In this document: piece by piece, positions 23,102-33,960 of the stretch
Numbering within the stretch: position 1 is the stretch's first letter
Layout: the number at the start of each line of letters is the position of its first letter
Assembly (NCBI RefSeq): GCF_014217335.1
Contig: NZ_CP060092.1
Coordinates: forward strand, 2,683,501 to 2,747,500
From: Teredinibacter purpureus
Lineage (GTDB): Bacteria; Pseudomonadota; Gammaproteobacteria; Pseudomonadales; Cellvibrionaceae
DNA: 64,000 nt
Direction: 5' to 3'
Notes under the pieces: model-generated
Databases searched by the model: none
What the model saw: the letters and a program-made list of their open reading frames with translations, nothing else
Told to the model about the DNA's origin: nothing
Translations under genes and position numbers: made by a program

Positions 23102-25472
23102 AATGTTTCTCCGATAATTCAGTGGGGATAGGGCCATTTTGTTGCGCCGCATATGCTGTTGTGTAGTCGGTTTTATCGAGTTTGATTAGGAGTACGGGCA
23201 ACAACAGAAGGTCAATGATGAGTGCGACTGTAATGGCGATACTGGTGAGCTGCGCCATCGCGGAATTCATACCAAAGCTTGATTGAGCCAATATCATAAA
23301 GCCGCCGACTAAAATAATGGAGGTGACGACCAACGCAATGCCAACGGAGTTAAACGCGTATCGAATAGCATCTTCAGCATTCATGCCGTCTTCTCGACGA
23401 GCCCGTAAATATTTACTGAGAAAGTGAACGGTATCATCGACCACAATACCGAGAGCCATCCCTGTTACCATAGATACGGCCACATTAACTTCGGCAATAA
23501 AGAACCCCCATAAACCAAAGGCGAGCGAGATGGGCAGCAAGTTTGGTATTAGGCTAAGAATGCCTAAACGTGTACTGCGCAAGGCCACCGTAATAATGAG
23601 GGAGATGATGAGTATGGCGATAAAGGAGCTGAGGAACATACTTTTCATGTTGGTTGCGGATATATGTGCAAACATAACCGCCGGGCCTACACCGTAAGAA
23701 TCAAATCCATTGTTGTCTTTGAGCCAGTTGCGGCCTCTTTCGGCGACATTCGCGATGGTTTTTGATCCTGAGTTTCTAAGTGTCACGATCACTTGTGTTG
23801 AGCTTTTGCCAATATCCATTTGATTGTTTAAATCTAAGCCTTCTGGTAATGATAGCTCGTAGAGTAATAGATATTGAGCGGCAAGAGCCTTGTCTTCGGG
23901 TAGTGTGTAGTAGGCTTTATCTTCGTTGTGCATGTTTTTGTTAAGACGCTTAAACGTGTCGGTGAACGTATTTACATGAGTCACTTCTGGTTGAGTGCGA
24001 TACCATTGAACGAAATCATCAACCTTCTTCAAAAAAACGGGATGACTTACACCGTAATCTTCACCGGCATCTAATGAATATTGGATTTGATAAATACCCG
24101 TGAGGTTGTCATTTATGTAGTCTGTATCCTGACGAAATTCGATTGACTCATCAAAATATCCTACGAAATTATCGTCAAACGTATTTAAGCCAATGCCGCT
24201 AACCACCACTATTGACATTAACGCAGTGCTGATAAAAATAGTTTTTTGTCGTGTGATGACAAGCTCGGCAAGCTTACCTAGCATTCCTGCAATATAGCCA
24301 CCGGTTTTATGGGACCGAACAGGCACTACAGCAATAAAGGCCGGTAACAAGGTCACAGAAAGGATGAACGCGATAGCAACGCCAAAGGCGGTAATATTGC
24401 CAAGGTCATGAAACGGCGGGGTATCACTAAAATTCATTGAGAGAAAACCAACTGCCGTTGTTAAGGAGGTCAGAAATATAGGCGATATGTTCAGCCGTAA
24501 GCTGTGACGAATAGCATCGTGACGGTTCATCCCTTTTCTCATGCCATCGAATAGGGTTACAAGGAAGTGAATGGAGTCGGCAACGGCCAGTGTGGTAATA
24601 ATGGTTGTAGCCGCAAACGAAGGGGGCGTCAGTTTTCCGCCGAGCCAGAAGAAGCCGCCAAGCGCCGAAAGCATTGAGAAAAACACGACTAAAAAAGTGC
24701 CAGCTGTAGCACCAAAAGATCGTAATAGTACACCGCAAATAACCAGCACTAGAAGATACATGGCAGGCACAAGTGTCATTTGGTCTTGCATTGAGGCCTC
24801 AAAAAAAGCGTTTGAAAGCATTACAACACCGGATAACTGAATGGTTACTGGGTAATTCTGTTCTAAGCTCGTTTGTAATTCACGTATAGCCTCTACCAAT
24901 AATGGCAGCTCTGTTTCGGGTGAAACTTGCGGCATTTCGAAGGTAATATTAAGTGCAGTGACGGTGCCTTCGTGGTTGACTAACTGGCCTTTTAGTAGTG
25001 GTTCTGACAGCGCAATATTTTTTATGTTAGCTATTGTTTCTGGTGTTAGGCTGCGCGCATTCTCTATGAGATCTTCTACAATTAATTCGTCCTCTTCGGC
25101 ATGAGAGTATTGAAAGTTTGAGATTGAATCGACTCTTAATACAAACGGAAGTGTCCAAGACGTGCGCGTGGCATGTTCGACTGCGGCGAGCACGTCTGGT
25201 GTAAATACGGAACCTGAGTTGGGTGTAATGGCAATGAGTACGTTATCGTTTTTAGTATAAATTTGTTGCTGTTTATCGAAGGCCTTTAAATGCGGGTTTT
25301 CATCGCTAAAAAAGACACGGTAATCTTGATCGAATCCAAATTTTGGCATTCCGGACATTAGCGAAAATACGAATAAAAGACTCAGTAAAATGACAAGCCA
25401 ACGATAGCGAATAACGAAATTTGCGTACCGTTCTACAAGAGGTCGGTTTGTGAGGGTAGGGCTCATCGACAT
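23094..25472 (-). CDS. RND-superfamily (MMPL-type) permease
   Basis: A 792-residue inner-membrane protein with two repeats. Each repeat has one N-terminal TM helix, a large periplasmic loop and a bundle of five to six TM helices. Characteristic segments are FDQDYRVFFSDENPHLKAF in the first periplasmic loop, and TTLAVADSIHFLVTLFDGMR and MALGIVVDDTVHFLSKYLRA, the paired helix-4 motifs with the acidic residue used for proton relay. It belongs to the predicted exporters close to hopanoid/lipid transporters. First structural gene of the operon; a TetR regulator is encoded 51 bp upstream on the same strand. Confidence 0.92.
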   Translation of the reverse strand: MSMSPTLTNRPLVERYANFVIRYRWLVILLSLLFVFSLMSGMPKFGFDQDYRVFFSDENPHLKAFDKQQQIYTKNDNVLIAITPNSGSVFTPDVLAAVEHATRTSWTLPFVLRVDSISNFQYSHAEEDELIVEDLIENARSLTPETIANIKNIALSEPLLKGQLVNHEGTVTALNITFEMPQVSPETELPLLVEAIRELQTSLEQNYPVTIQLSGVVMLSNAFFEASMQDQMTLVPAMYLLVLVICGVLLRSFGATAGTFLVVFFSMLSALGGFFWLGGKLTPPSFAATTIITTLAVADSIHFLVTLFDGMRKGMNRHDAIRHSLRLNISPIFLTSLTTAVGFLSMNFSDTPPFHDLGNITAFGVAIAFILSVTLLPAFIAVVPVRSHKTGGYIAGMLGKLAELVITRQKTIFISTALMSIVVVSGIGLNTFDDNFVGYFDESIEFRQDTDYINDNLTGIYQIQYSLDAGEDYGVSHPVFLKKVDDFVQWYRTQPEVTHVNTFTDTFKRLNKNMHNEDKAYYTLPEDKALAAQYLLLYELSLPEGLDLNNQMDIGKSSTQVIVTLRNSGSKTIANVAERGRNWLKDNNGFDSYGVGPAVMFAHISATNMKSMFLSSFIAILIISLIITVALRSTRLGILSLIPNLLPISLAFGLWGFFIAEVNVAVSMVTGMALGIVVDDTVHFLSKYLRARREDGMNAEDAIRYAFNSVGIALVVTSIILVGGFMILAQSSFGMNSAMAQLTSIAITVALIIDLLLLPVLLIKLDKTDYTTAYAAQQNGPIPTELSEKHYV

Positions 25473-25523
25473 ATAACTGTCCTTAGTGAATGTTATTTAA
25501 ATTACTATGGGGAGATAGAGAGA

Positions 25524-26123
25524 TTAGGGCTTAAGTGTGACGAGGTAATCGGTAAGGCAGCTGACGGTTTCTGCAAATAATTGCGGGTCCCCGATGGTTC
25601 TTCCTTGCATGATCATGCCTTGCATCGCGGCAACTATAAACATGGCGACTGATCTAGGAACAACATTTTTTCGGATATAACCTTTTTTATGAGCCTCTGA
25701 AAAAGCTGCTTCAATTCGGTTGCTTAGAGATAAAAATGCTTCTACGGCTTTTATCTTGAAACCTTCATCGACAGAAGACATCTCCATGGCAATCTTGCCC
25801 ATTGCGCACCCTTGATCTAATTCTTCTTGAGAAATGGTGCCACTACAGGCGGAGAGCCATTCACACATGGCTTCTAGCGGATTTTCCTGTGAAAGGGGTT
25901 CTTCCCAATCTTCTAAAAATGCTGTTACAAAAACCTCATCGAAAACCGCATAGCCGAGTTCTTGTTTGTTGGCAAAATGATGGTAAAGAGCACCTTTAGA
26001 GACCCCAGCTTTTTCCAGAATATCGGAGAGGCTCGCGGCTTTAAAGCCGTTAGCAATCATTACACCGGCTGTTGTTTGTAAAATGTGCTGGCGAGTGGCT
26101 TCTGGATCTCTTGGGGGCGTCAT
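25524..26123 (-). CDS. TetR-family repressor
   Basis: A 199-residue regulator. The N-terminal helix-turn-helix is clear: HILQTTAGVMIANGFKAASL, then SDILEKAGVSKGALYHHFANKQEL. The C-terminal ligand domain resembles the TetR_C group with CAMGKIAMEMSS. It is the first gene of the run with the RND, LolA-like and barrel genes, and two matching palindromes lie just upstream of its start. That layout indicates autoregulation and control of the export genes, probably released by the exported or a related molecule. Confidence 0.92.
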   Translation of the reverse strand: MTPPRDPEATRQHILQTTAGVMIANGFKAASLSDILEKAGVSKGALYHHFANKQELGYAVFDEVFVTAFLEDWEEPLSQENPLEAMCEWLSACSGTISQEELDQGCAMGKIAMEMSSVDEGFKIKAVEAFLSLSNRIEAAFSEAHKKGYIRKNVVPRSVAMFIVAAMQGMIMQGRTIGDPQLFAETVSCLTDYLVTLKP

Positions 26124-26152
26124 AGATGTGCTATCACTTTAAAGTCAAGTTG

Positions 26153-26168
26153 CAAACCAACTGGTCTG
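26153..26168 (-). promoter_or_regulatory. TetR operator, imperfect copy
   Basis: CAAACCAACTGGTCTG differs at two positions from the perfect palindrome at 26188-26203, and starts 35 bp from it. It lies 30 bp upstream of the tetR start codon, so a bound repressor would block its expression. Confidence 0.65.
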
Positions 26169-26187
26169 TTTAGGTTGTGGGACTATA

Positions 26188-26203
26188 CAAACCAACCGGT
26201 TTG
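26188..26203 (-). promoter_or_regulatory. TetR operator, perfect palindrome
   Basis: CAAACC-AACC-GGTTTG is a perfect dyad with a 4-bp centre, the typical form of an AcrR/TetR operator. Together with the copy at 26153 it makes a double operator in the promoter region of the tetR-RND-lolA-barrel run. Confidence 0.75.
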
Positions 26204-26368
26204 TTTTCAAGCGGAAATTGATGACGTTAGTAAAATGGCGCGAAAGTGTTTGTCATGATAGGTGGAAAAAGATTTTTTGCGTCGCAGGGCGTCAAACTGA
26301 ACAATTGTTTTGTAGGTTGCTTTAAGGAGCGCTTCGGTTAGCGGGGGCAAGTGGTAAGGGGTGATGGT

Positions 26369-27349
26369 TTAGGGCGCTTTTACGCCAATGTCTTGTTTAA
26401 TTCGCTGAGCGATAATAGCTCTGTCTTTACACCGCTTAATGTCGTGAAATAATGAAATTGCTTGCGGGTAATGACGTTGCAAATAATGCAGCCACTGTTT
26501 TACGCGGTTACCGGTGTACTTACTTGGGTATAGGTCTGATGTATCGATGAGTAGTTGATGCACAAGTACAGCGATGTCACTCCAGCCGAGAGGGGTGTAG
26601 GGGATGTTTGCGAGTTTTGCTTTAATGGCAATGGCAAGGTCTGGCTGAGCAAGCAGGCCTCTTCCGAGCATTACGTCGTCGCAGCTGCTTTGTTCTCGGC
26701 ATTTAAAATAATCGTCAACGGTCCAAATTTCACCGTTAGCGATAACGGGAATTTTAATGATTTGTTTGATCTCGCCAATGTATCTCCAGTAAGCGGGTGG
26801 CTGGTAGCCGTCGCTTTTCGAGCGTGCATGCACCACCAGCTCGCTGGCGCCAGCTTTTTCGATGGCTAGGGCGTTCTCTAAATAGGAGTCTCTCTGTTCA
26901 TAACCCAGCCGAATTTTAACGGTTACAGGAATGTCTTCGGGAACTGCCGCTCGTACAGCACTCACTATCTCGTAAATTAACGGTGTTTCGTCTAGTAAAC
27001 AGGCGCCGCCTCGGCTTTTATTCACTGTTTTAGCGGGACAGCCAAAATTAAGGTCTATTGCGGGCGCGCCTAACTGTGCGGCGGTGCGAGCGCTGTTAGC
27101 GAGAGCCGTTGGGTTGCTGCCTAATAATTGGACTCGGACAGGGTATGTGTGAGCTTTTAATAGCTCCGGGCAGCTGCGGTAAAATACTTTGTTCGTTACC
27201 GCGTGGTCATTGACCCGAATAAACTCGGTTACACAAGCATCAATGCCCTTTAAATTTGTACAGCGACGGTCGCTCGACGATACGGCATTTAGAATCTGGC
27301 GCATGGGGTAGTCAACCACACCTTCCATTGGAGCGAGTAAAATTCTCAT
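26369..27349 (-). CDS. dusC: tRNA-dihydrouridine(16) synthase
   Basis: A flavin enzyme that reduces uridine 16 in the D loop of tRNAs. The sequence has the FMN-barrel start LLAPMEGVVDYPMRQIL, the catalytic Cys104 in DLNFGCPAKTVNKSRGG, then VKIRLGY and VHARSKSDGYQPPAYW, where the Lys/Arg and His residues of the family sit, and IPVIANGEIW for phosphate binding. DusC rather than DusA/B is chosen from the ACVTEFIRVND segment and the 326-residue length. It is transcribed alone. Confidence 0.92.
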   Translation of the reverse strand: MRILLAPMEGVVDYPMRQILNAVSSSDRRCTNLKGIDACVTEFIRVNDHAVTNKVFYRSCPELLKAHTYPVRVQLLGSNPTALANSARTAAQLGAPAIDLNFGCPAKTVNKSRGGACLLDETPLIYEIVSAVRAAVPEDIPVTVKIRLGYEQRDSYLENALAIEKAGASELVVHARSKSDGYQPPAYWRYIGEIKQIIKIPVIANGEIWTVDDYFKCREQSSCDDVMLGRGLLAQPDLAIAIKAKLANIPYTPLGWSDIAVLVHQLLIDTSDLYPSKYTGNRVKQWLHYLQRHYPQAISLFHDIKRCKDRAIIAQRIKQDIGVKAP

Positions 27350-28000
27350 ATTATCAATCAGTTTTGGGTTTGGCGGCAGGGCTGGCGCGGGAGTCTATCA
27401 AAAGGATTCGACCTGTGAAATGACGAAGTGATGGTTAGTTGTACTTAATGGTGTATTTTTAATCGTAAAGCGTGTAAAAATCCAATGTTGCACTTGCTCA
27501 CTAGGGGTAATTTTCTTTATCTTATGCGGCCCTTCGCTGGCGCGGCCAAATACCAATATAAAGAGTCTGGGTATTAGGCGCCACATTGGGTAGCAGAGGC
27601 AGCACTGGCTGAACGTTTATTTAGATCTAATTTACGTCTAAATTGAACACTGGGGGCGAGTCTCTGGAGTAGAGCGTAGTGCGTGTTTTCCAGATTATTG
27701 ATAAGGCATCTGTATTGTGAATAAGCCGCGTGGCAAATGATCACCGGTAATGTTGATGTACGGCAGCCTCTATTTAAACGTCATATTCAGTTTCAGGTTA
27801 ATCAATAGCACGCCATCGTGTGGTGACGCACTGTGGCAATTTGTTGTGAGTTTTGGGGAAGTTGGCCGAGAGTTTGATGCCAGACAACTCAAAAGGGTGT
27901 CTCTAGGGTAAAATGACCGCGATAAAAGGGTTAGTCCAACAGAGGCAAGCGTGAACATCGTTAAAGTGTAGATACAGCATCAAGCTCGAAGAGGGGAGTC
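27350..28000. other. gap without a convincing gene
   Basis: About 650 bp upstream of oadG. A 62-codon frame on the minus strand (27398-27586) has no ribosome site and no recognisable features. The oad promoter should lie in the last 150 bp; I do not see a clear consensus. A GAGGGGAG ribosome site precedes oadG. Confidence 0.4.
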
Positions 28001-28246
28001 ATGCAACAAAATTTATGGGAACAAGGCTTAGACCTTATGATATTCGGGATGGGGACAGTATTTGTCTTTTTGACTTTACTGGTTATCGCCACCCTGTTGA
28101 TGTCGGGTTTCATTGATCGATTTTTAGCGGAGGAACCCGAACCTCTTGTTATACCGACAAGTAAGAGTGCACCGCCAGTGGGTAAGAAAACGTTAGCGGT
28201 AATTCAAGCGGCGGTTCATGCACATCGCGCAAAACACCAAAAATAG
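28001..28246 (+). CDS. oadG: oxaloacetate decarboxylase gamma subunit
   Basis: The small membrane subunit that holds the Na+-pumping oxaloacetate decarboxylase together and helps in carboxyl transfer. It has 81 residues with one N-terminal TM helix (LMIFGMGTVFVFLTLLVIATLLM) and a Pro/Lys-rich cytosolic tail ending AHRAKHQK. It is the first gene of oadGAB, 40 bp ahead of oadA, with a strong GAGGGGAG ribosome site. Confidence 0.92.
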   Translation: MQQNLWEQGLDLMIFGMGTVFVFLTLLVIATLLMSGFIDRFLAEEPEPLVIPTSKSAPPVGKKTLAVIQAAVHAHRAKHQK

Positions 28247-28286
28247 AAATCTACGAACATTCACCGACGAATGGGGGCTGCAGTAA

Positions 28287-30074
28287 ATGAGCGACACTAA
28301 GAAAAAATTGGGTATAACCGAGGTTGTCCTGCGTGATGCGCATCAATCTTTGTTTGCCACCCGAATGAGAATCGACGACATGCTTCCGATTGCGGAAGAT
28401 TTAGATAATGTTGGTTACTGGTCGGTTGAAACCTGGGGCGGCGCAACGTTTGATGCGTGTATTCGCTTTTTAGGTGAAGACCCTTGGGACCGGATTCGCG
28501 AACTTAAGAAAGCGATGCCGAAAACCCCTCATCAGATGCTCTTCCGTGGTCAGAATATTTTAGGTTATCGTCACTATGCTGATGACGTTGTCACCAAATT
28601 TGTTGAGCGTTGCGCGGTAAACGGTGTTGATGTCTTCCGTGTTTTCGATGCGATGAACGATATGCGCAATATTGAAACTGCGTTAAAAGCCGTTAAGAAA
28701 ATGGGCAAGCATGCGCAAGGCACAATATCGTATACGTTAAGCCCGGTGCACACTGTTGATAAGTGGGTTGAACAGGGCAAAATTATTGAAGATATGGGCG
28801 CAGATTCCATTGTCATCAAGGATATGGCAGGTTTGTTGAAGCCTTATGATGGCTATGAACTCGTTAAACGTTTAAAAGCATCGTGTGATATTCCCATTCA
28901 TTTTCATTGTCATGCGACAACCGGTTTGGCGCATTCGACTATCTTGAAAATGGCGGAAGCTGGTGTCGATAATGTCGACACCGCAATATCGTCTATGTCG
29001 ACCACCTACGGTCATAGCCCTACCGAGACGTTGGTTGCTTCACTTGAAGGTACCGAGCGAGACACAGGTTTGGATTTGGCTCGATTGGAAAAAATAGCGC
29101 TTTATTTCCGCGATGTTCGGCCTAAATACGCCAAATTTGAAGGCGCTCTAAAAGGTGTCGATGTTCGAATACTAACGGCGCAAGTTCCTGGCGGTATGCT
29201 AACCAACATGGAAGGCCAGCTAAAAGAACAAGGTGCTGCAGACCGAATTGACGAAGTATTAGAAGAGATCCCGCGTGTACGTAAAGATTTGGGGTATATC
29301 CCTCTCGTTACGCCTACATCGCAAATTGTAGGTACACAAGCGGTACTTAACGTGCTAACTGGCGAGCGTTACGCGAATATTTCGAATGAAACGCGCGGAA
29401 TTTTACGTGGAGAATATGGCGCCGCGCCTTCTGAAATCAACAAAGAGTTACAAGCGCGAGTATTGGAAGACGGTGAGGTGCCAATCACTTGTCGGCCAGC
29501 GGATTTGATAGACGACGAGCTTGATGCGCTGTCGAACGAACTCAAAGAAAAAGCGGCAGATCAAGGCGTAGTCTTGCATGAAGGCGAGCAAGTTATTGAT
29601 GATGTCCTTATTTATGCATTGTTCCCTCAGGTAGGGTTAAAGTTTCTCGCGAATCGCGGCAACCCTGATGCCTTCGAGCCGGCGCCAACAGGAAAAGAAA
29701 CTGCGGTTGTGAAGGCCGGTAACGGTGATGAAGTTTATACCGTTAATGTAGAAGGTAGTGACTACACCGTAACGGTAAGTAACGGTGGTGAGCTTACCGG
29801 TATCGTTCCTTTGAGCGGGGCCCCCTTAGTTGCCGGCAGTAACGCGCCAGCGGGATCTACAGGTGAACCTGTGAACGCACCTTTGGCGGGGAATATTTTC
29901 CGTGTAATGGTTAGCCCAGGTCAGCAGGTAGAAGAGGGTGATACATTGCTGGTATTAGAAGCGATGAAGATGGAAACACAAATTAGTGCACCTCAGGCCG
30001 GCATCATTGGCTCGGTAAATGTGAAAGAAGGTGACGTAGTAGCAGTTGGCGACAGTCTGCTTACCATTGCCTGA
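28287..30074 (+). CDS. oadA: oxaloacetate decarboxylase alpha subunit, biotin-dependent
   Basis: Takes the carboxyl group from oxaloacetate to biotin; pyruvate is the product. The 595 residues hold an N-terminal carboxyltransferase barrel ([17 protein letters not shown]; the [11 protein letters not shown] metal-site His pair), a central conserved domain, an Ala/Gly/Pro linker and a C-terminal biotinyl domain with the target Lys561 in EAMKMET. The gene lies between oadG and oadB and the order GAB is the usual one. It supplies pyruvate and a sodium gradient, which fits the Na+ symporters encoded further right. Confidence 0.96.
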   Translation: MSDTKKKLGITEVVLRDAHQSLFATRMRIDDMLPIAEDLDNVGYWSVETWGGATFDACIRFLGEDPWDRIRELKKAMPKTPHQMLFRGQNILGYRHYADDVVTKFVERCAVNGVDVFRVFDAMNDMRNIETALKAVKKMGKHAQGTISYTLSPVHTVDKWVEQGKIIEDMGADSIVIKDMAGLLKPYDGYELVKRLKASCDIPIHFHCHATTGLAHSTILKMAEAGVDNVDTAISSMSTTYGHSPTETLVASLEGTERDTGLDLARLEKIALYFRDVRPKYAKFEGALKGVDVRILTAQVPGGMLTNMEGQLKEQGAADRIDEVLEEIPRVRKDLGYIPLVTPTSQIVGTQAVLNVLTGERYANISNETRGILRGEYGAAPSEINKELQARVLEDGEVPITCRPADLIDDELDALSNELKEKAADQGVVLHEGEQVIDDVLIYALFPQVGLKFLANRGNPDAFEPAPTGKETAVVKAGNGDEVYTVNVEGSDYTVTVSNGGELTGIVPLSGAPLVAGSNAPAGSTGEPVNAPLAGNIFRVMVSPGQQVEEGDTLLVLEAMKMETQISAPQAGIIGSVNVKEGDVVAVGDSLLTIA

Positions 30075-30092
30075 GAATAATAGGGGTCATTC

Positions 30093-31400
30093 ATGGGGAA
30101 TTTGTTAGGTCTTTGGCAGGCTTCGGGCCTGTATCAGATGCAGTCTGGGCAGTTTGTAATGATGCTCGTATGTCTGTTATTGCTTTTTCTTGCAATACGC
30201 AAAGGCTTTGAGCCGTTGTTGTTGGTGCCGATTGGATTCGGAGGAATACTAGCGAATATTCCAGGCGCAGGATTGGCGCTACCTGCAGTGGATAACGCCA
30301 TTGTAGCAGGAGACCCAGCTGTTCTGGCTGAGATAGCAAGAGCATTGGGGATATCGGCTTGGGAAAGCGCCAAAGAGCTTTCTGTGGCTTATGGTAGCGC
30401 AGGGCCTGCGGCCTATCATGCGGCTGCTAACATTGCGCTTGAAGCGGGTTACACCAATGGCATGCTGTATAACTTTTACTCTGTTGCGATTGCAACAGGT
30501 GTTGCACCTCTGGTGATATTTATGGGTGTAGGCGCTATGACGGATTTTGGCCCGTTATTGGCAAACCCTAAAACGTTATTCTTAGGTGCCGCGGCTCAGG
30601 TTGGTATATTTGCAACCATTATCGGTGCTGTGGCGTTATCGTCTGCAGGAATCATGGATTTCTCTATTGCAGATGCTGCCGCTATTGGCATTATTGGTGG
30701 TGCCGACGGTCCAACCGCAATCTATGTTTCGAGCAAGCTGGCGCCAGATCTATTAGGTGCGATTGCTGTTGCGGCTTATTCTTACATGGCATTGGTACCA
30801 TTAATACAACCGCCTATTATGAGAGCGCTTACCTCGAAAGAAGAGCGCTCCATAGTGATGACGCAATTAAGAGAGGTGAGTCGGCGAGAGAAAATTGCAT
30901 TTCCTGTGTTGTTACTGATACTGGTTGCAATTGTACTACCGGATGCCGCTCCACTGTTGGGGATGTTTTGTTTTGGTAATTTGATGCGTGAGTGCGGTGT
31001 AGTTGATCGATTATCGGACACTACTCAACATGCGCTTATTAATATTACTACTATTTTCCTTGGGCTCTCTGTTGGTTCCAAGTTGGCGGCGGACAAGTTC
31101 CTTGACCCCAAAACTCTCGGCATCTTAGTGCTAGGTATTCTGGCCTTTAGTATTGGTACGGCCGCGGGTGTGATGATGGCGAAGGGGATGAATGTGATCA
31201 GTAAGCGTAAAATCAACCCGCTTATTGGCTCTGCAGGTGTGTCTGCGGTTCCGATGGCTGCGCGTGTTTCTAACAAGGTGGGGCAAGAAGCCAACCCACA
31301 TAACTTCTTGTTAATGCATGCTATGGGGCCAAATGTGGCGGGCGTTATCGGTTCTGCGGTTGCGGCAGGCGTAATGATCTCTATGGTTAATGGTATGTAA
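30093..31400 (+). CDS. oadB: oxaloacetate decarboxylase beta subunit, Na+ pump
   Basis: The membrane subunit that couples decarboxylation of carboxybiotin to Na+ export. It has 435 residues, about nine or more TM segments, and the conserved [20 protein letters not shown] region with the Asp of the sodium site, plus [19 protein letters not shown] near the C-terminus. It follows oadA by 18 bp and ends before a strong terminator. Confidence 0.96.
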   Translation: MGNLLGLWQASGLYQMQSGQFVMMLVCLLLLFLAIRKGFEPLLLVPIGFGGILANIPGAGLALPAVDNAIVAGDPAVLAEIARALGISAWESAKELSVAYGSAGPAAYHAAANIALEAGYTNGMLYNFYSVAIATGVAPLVIFMGVGAMTDFGPLLANPKTLFLGAAAQVGIFATIIGAVALSSAGIMDFSIADAAAIGIIGGADGPTAIYVSSKLAPDLLGAIAVAAYSYMALVPLIQPPIMRALTSKEERSIVMTQLREVSRREKIAFPVLLLILVAIVLPDAAPLLGMFCFGNLMRECGVVDRLSDTTQHALINITTIFLGLSVGSKLAADKFLDPKTLGILVLGILAFSIGTAAGVMMAKGMNVISKRKINPLIGSAGVSAVPMAARVSNKVGQEANPHNFLLMHAMGPNVAGVIGSAVAAGVMISMVNGM

Positions 31401-31424
31401 TCTTGCCCTTTAAGGTGAGTATTG

Positions 31425-31446
31425 ACGGGCGCTCTGGCGCCCGTTT
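31425..31446 (+). terminator. terminator of oadGAB
   Basis: ACGGGCGC-tctg-GCGCCCGT followed by TTT forms a perfect 8-bp GC-rich stem 24 bp after oadB. Confidence 0.85.
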
Positions 31447-31764
31447 TACGTTTTCAATGTCTTTATTCTCGGCCGCAAAGCACCTGAAGTTGGAATGAAG
31501 GCCTTTTTATTCGTGAGTAAGGTAACGCTAAGGAGCGTTTTCATTCGGTAACCTGCGCCTTATTGCGGTCTCCCTTCAGTGGTGCATAGCACCAAATGCT
31601 CACAGTAATGGTGCAATCAACTAAACTTCGGGCTTAGCTGAAGCGCTTATTGTTCGAATATTGGCCCGCTGCCCTGCATTTTGCAGAGAATCGTTTACAA
31701 CTGGCATCCTGCATATAGTAGAATGCGCGCAATTTCACGCACCTGAATTCCCATGGAGTTATCT
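31447..31764. other. intergenic region before pyruvate kinase
   Basis: About 320 bp with no gene. It should hold the pyk promoter; TTTACA at about 31694 and TA-rich sequence near 31715 are possible elements but do not give a convincing spacing. Confidence 0.35.
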
Positions 31765-33213
31765 ATGTATAGACGTACGAAGATTGTTAGCACCTTAGGC
31801 CCGGCCACAGATGAACCCGGAATATTAGAGAAATTAATTGTCGCGGGTGTCAACGTTGTACGTATGAACTTTTCGCACGGCAGCCCAGAAGACCATATGC
31901 GTCGTGCCAAGATGGTGAGAGAGTTGTCCATCAAGCATAATACTTATATTGCGATTTTAGGTGATCTTCAGGGGCCAAAAATCCGTGTTGCTCGTTTTGC
32001 TGAAGGCCCGATAGATTTAGAGATTGGCGCTACATTTGTTTTGGATGCGAATCTTGAACGCGATGCTGGAAACCAAAATGAAGTTGGTATTGACTATAAA
32101 GAGCTGCCAAACGATGTAAATCCTGGCGATATGCTGTTGTTGGATGATGGGCGCGTTGTCCTTAAAGTTGAATCAGTAGATGGTTCGCGAATCAATACAG
32201 AAGTTGTTGTTGGCGGAAAGCTCTCAAATAACAAGGGAATTAACCGTCAAGGTGGAGGATTATCCGCTCCGGCTTTAACGGATAAAGACCGTGCAGATAT
32301 TAAGACAGCTGTAGAAATTGATGTTGATTACCTTGCCGTGTCGTTTCCGCGTAGCGCAGAAGATATGAATCTCGCTCGCCAGTTATCACGTGAAGCCGGT
32401 GGCAACATGTACATGGTCGCTAAAATTGAGCGTGCAGAAACTGTTGCCGATCACCAAATTCTAGATGACATCATTCTGGCGTCTGACGCCGTGATGGTTG
32501 CTCGTGGCGATCTGGGCGTTGAAATTGGCGATGCACAGTTAATTGGTGTGCAAAAACATATGATTCAGCGTGCTCGCACCTTGAATCGCTGTGTGATTAC
32601 AGCGACCCAAATGATGGAAACTATGATTAGCAGCCCAATGCCGACTCGCGCGGAAGTATTTGACGTTGCTAATGCTGTGTTGGATGGCACCGATGCGGTA
32701 ATGCTGTCAGCTGAAACTGCAGCAGGTAAATACCCTGTTGAAACGGTTGAAGCCATGGTGCGTGTTATCCGTGGTGCAGAGAAGCACCCACAAGCCGAGA
32801 TACCTCCTTCTAAGCCTGAGGGTGGTTACGCGGCTATTGACCAAGCGGTTGCGTCAGCCACTATGTACACGGCTCGTGAATTACAGAAGGTACGTTGTAT
32901 TGCAGCTATGACAGAGTCTGGTTCTACTCCGTTATTGATGTCTCGTTATGGTTCTCGTTTGCCTATTTTTGCTTTTTCTCGTCATGAAAAAACACTTCGA
33001 CGGGCCGCATTGTTCCGTGGCGTACAGCCTGTATTATTCGATAGCGATGCTATTCCTTATACCGAGACTAACGCAGCAGCACTGAATATCTTGTGTGAGC
33101 AAGAAGGCCTAGAGGACGGTGATTTGGTTCTTATCTCTAAGGGTGACTCTGCGAATATTAACGGTGGTACTAATACACTTAAGATTTTGCAAGTAGGTAC
33201 GGACGTTTCTTAG
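31765..33213 (+). CDS. pyk: pyruvate kinase
   Basis: Makes pyruvate and ATP from phosphoenolpyruvate in glycolysis. The 482 residues show [55 protein letters not shown] (catalytic Lys), [11 protein letters not shown] (metal-binding Glu/Asp) and [17 protein letters not shown], covering the active site. I use ATG 31765, eight bases after GGAG; the ATG at 31753 would contain that site. PykA/PykF type is not decided. It is followed by a strong terminator. Confidence 0.96.
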   Translation: MYRRTKIVSTLGPATDEPGILEKLIVAGVNVVRMNFSHGSPEDHMRRAKMVRELSIKHNTYIAILGDLQGPKIRVARFAEGPIDLEIGATFVLDANLERDAGNQNEVGIDYKELPNDVNPGDMLLLDDGRVVLKVESVDGSRINTEVVVGGKLSNNKGINRQGGGLSAPALTDKDRADIKTAVEIDVDYLAVSFPRSAEDMNLARQLSREAGGNMYMVAKIERAETVADHQILDDIILASDAVMVARGDLGVEIGDAQLIGVQKHMIQRARTLNRCVITATQMMETMISSPMPTRAEVFDVANAVLDGTDAVMLSAETAAGKYPVETVEAMVRVIRGAEKHPQAEIPPSKPEGGYAAIDQAVASATMYTARELQKVRCIAAMTESGSTPLLMSRYGSRLPIFAFSRHEKTLRRAALFRGVQPVLFDSDAIPYTETNAAALNILCEQEGLEDGDLVLISKGDSANINGGTNTLKILQVGTDVS

Positions 33214-33254
33214 TCTTAAAAATTAGTGTAGACAGACTCTTTACTAATTAAATT

Positions 33255-33291
33255 AAAAAAGGCCGCTGGGTTAATCTCAGCGGCCTTTTTT
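33255..33291. terminator. bidirectional terminator between pyk and the response regulator
   Basis: AAAAAAGGCCGCTG, a short loop, then CAGCGGCCTTTTTT gives a GC-rich stem with A and T tracts on both sides, able to end transcription from both convergent genes. Confidence 0.92.
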
Positions 33292-33305
33292 GTGATATAG
33301 GAACG

Positions 33306-33960
33306 TTACGATTCTTTTTTATCCTCGGTTGAAGGCTCATCATCAATGTTGAGTGCTGTTTTAATCTTGGCTTCTAAAACATCCATATCGATGGGTTTAA
33401 CGATATAGTCGTTAACACCTTGTTGAATGGCTTCTCTAATACGAGACGATTCGGATACCGCGGTAACCATTACAAAGTGAGCGCCCTGCAGTTTGTTGGA
33501 GGCTTTTGCTTTGCAGTGGACTTCTAACCCCGTGAGTTCAGGCATATCCCAATCACAAAGAATCAGGTCGTAGGGTGTTTTTTGCGCGTTTAATCTTATC
33601 GAAGGCTTCCATCCCGTCAGTAGCAAGGTCCGCCTGGGTCATGCCAAAATCCTGAAGCACATCTAATAGTAAGTTAGCTGAGTCGGCGTTATCTTCGGCT
33701 ATGAGCACACGGGCACTAGCCATTGTGAGTTTTTTTCTAGGCGGTGGCGCTGGAGGTGCAGTTGGTTTCGCGGGTTTATTCGCGGGTGGCGGGGCGCTGG
33801 CGGCGAGTTTTTTAATGGCACTTTCGATGATCTTAATCGAGTCCATATAATCTTGCCTAGCACTAGGGTCTAGGTTCGCATCGTCGAGTGATTTGCGTAA
33901 CCATGCGCGTCGCTTGGTTAGTGTTGCAACAACGAGCTTCGTTTCTGCCGAGGTCAGCAT
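33306..33960 (-). pseudogene. response-regulator receiver protein with a homopolymer frameshift
   Basis: The first part (from ATG 33960) has a helical N-terminus, a Pro/Ala linker (KPTAPPAPPPRKK) and the start of a receiver domain (ARVLIAEDNADSANLLLDVL, with the acidic pair). It leaves frame at FDKIKRAKN. The rest of the domain lies in another frame: TPYDLILCDWDMPELTGLEV with the phospho-acceptor Asp, VMVTAVSE, and DYIVKPIDMDVLEAKI. The switch is at a run of six T (33578-33583). With five the frame is continuous and gives about 217 residues. It may be a true mutation, a sequencing error or slippage on the run. There is no output domain, so it would be a CheY-like signalling protein. Confidence 0.78.

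Noticed and set aside
24427..24840. Open frames on both strands within the RND permease
   Set aside because: The permease reading is continuous and supported by TM topology and motifs; these are shadows.
28574..28819. Minus-strand frame inside oadA
   Set aside because: oadA is unambiguous; codon-bias shadow.
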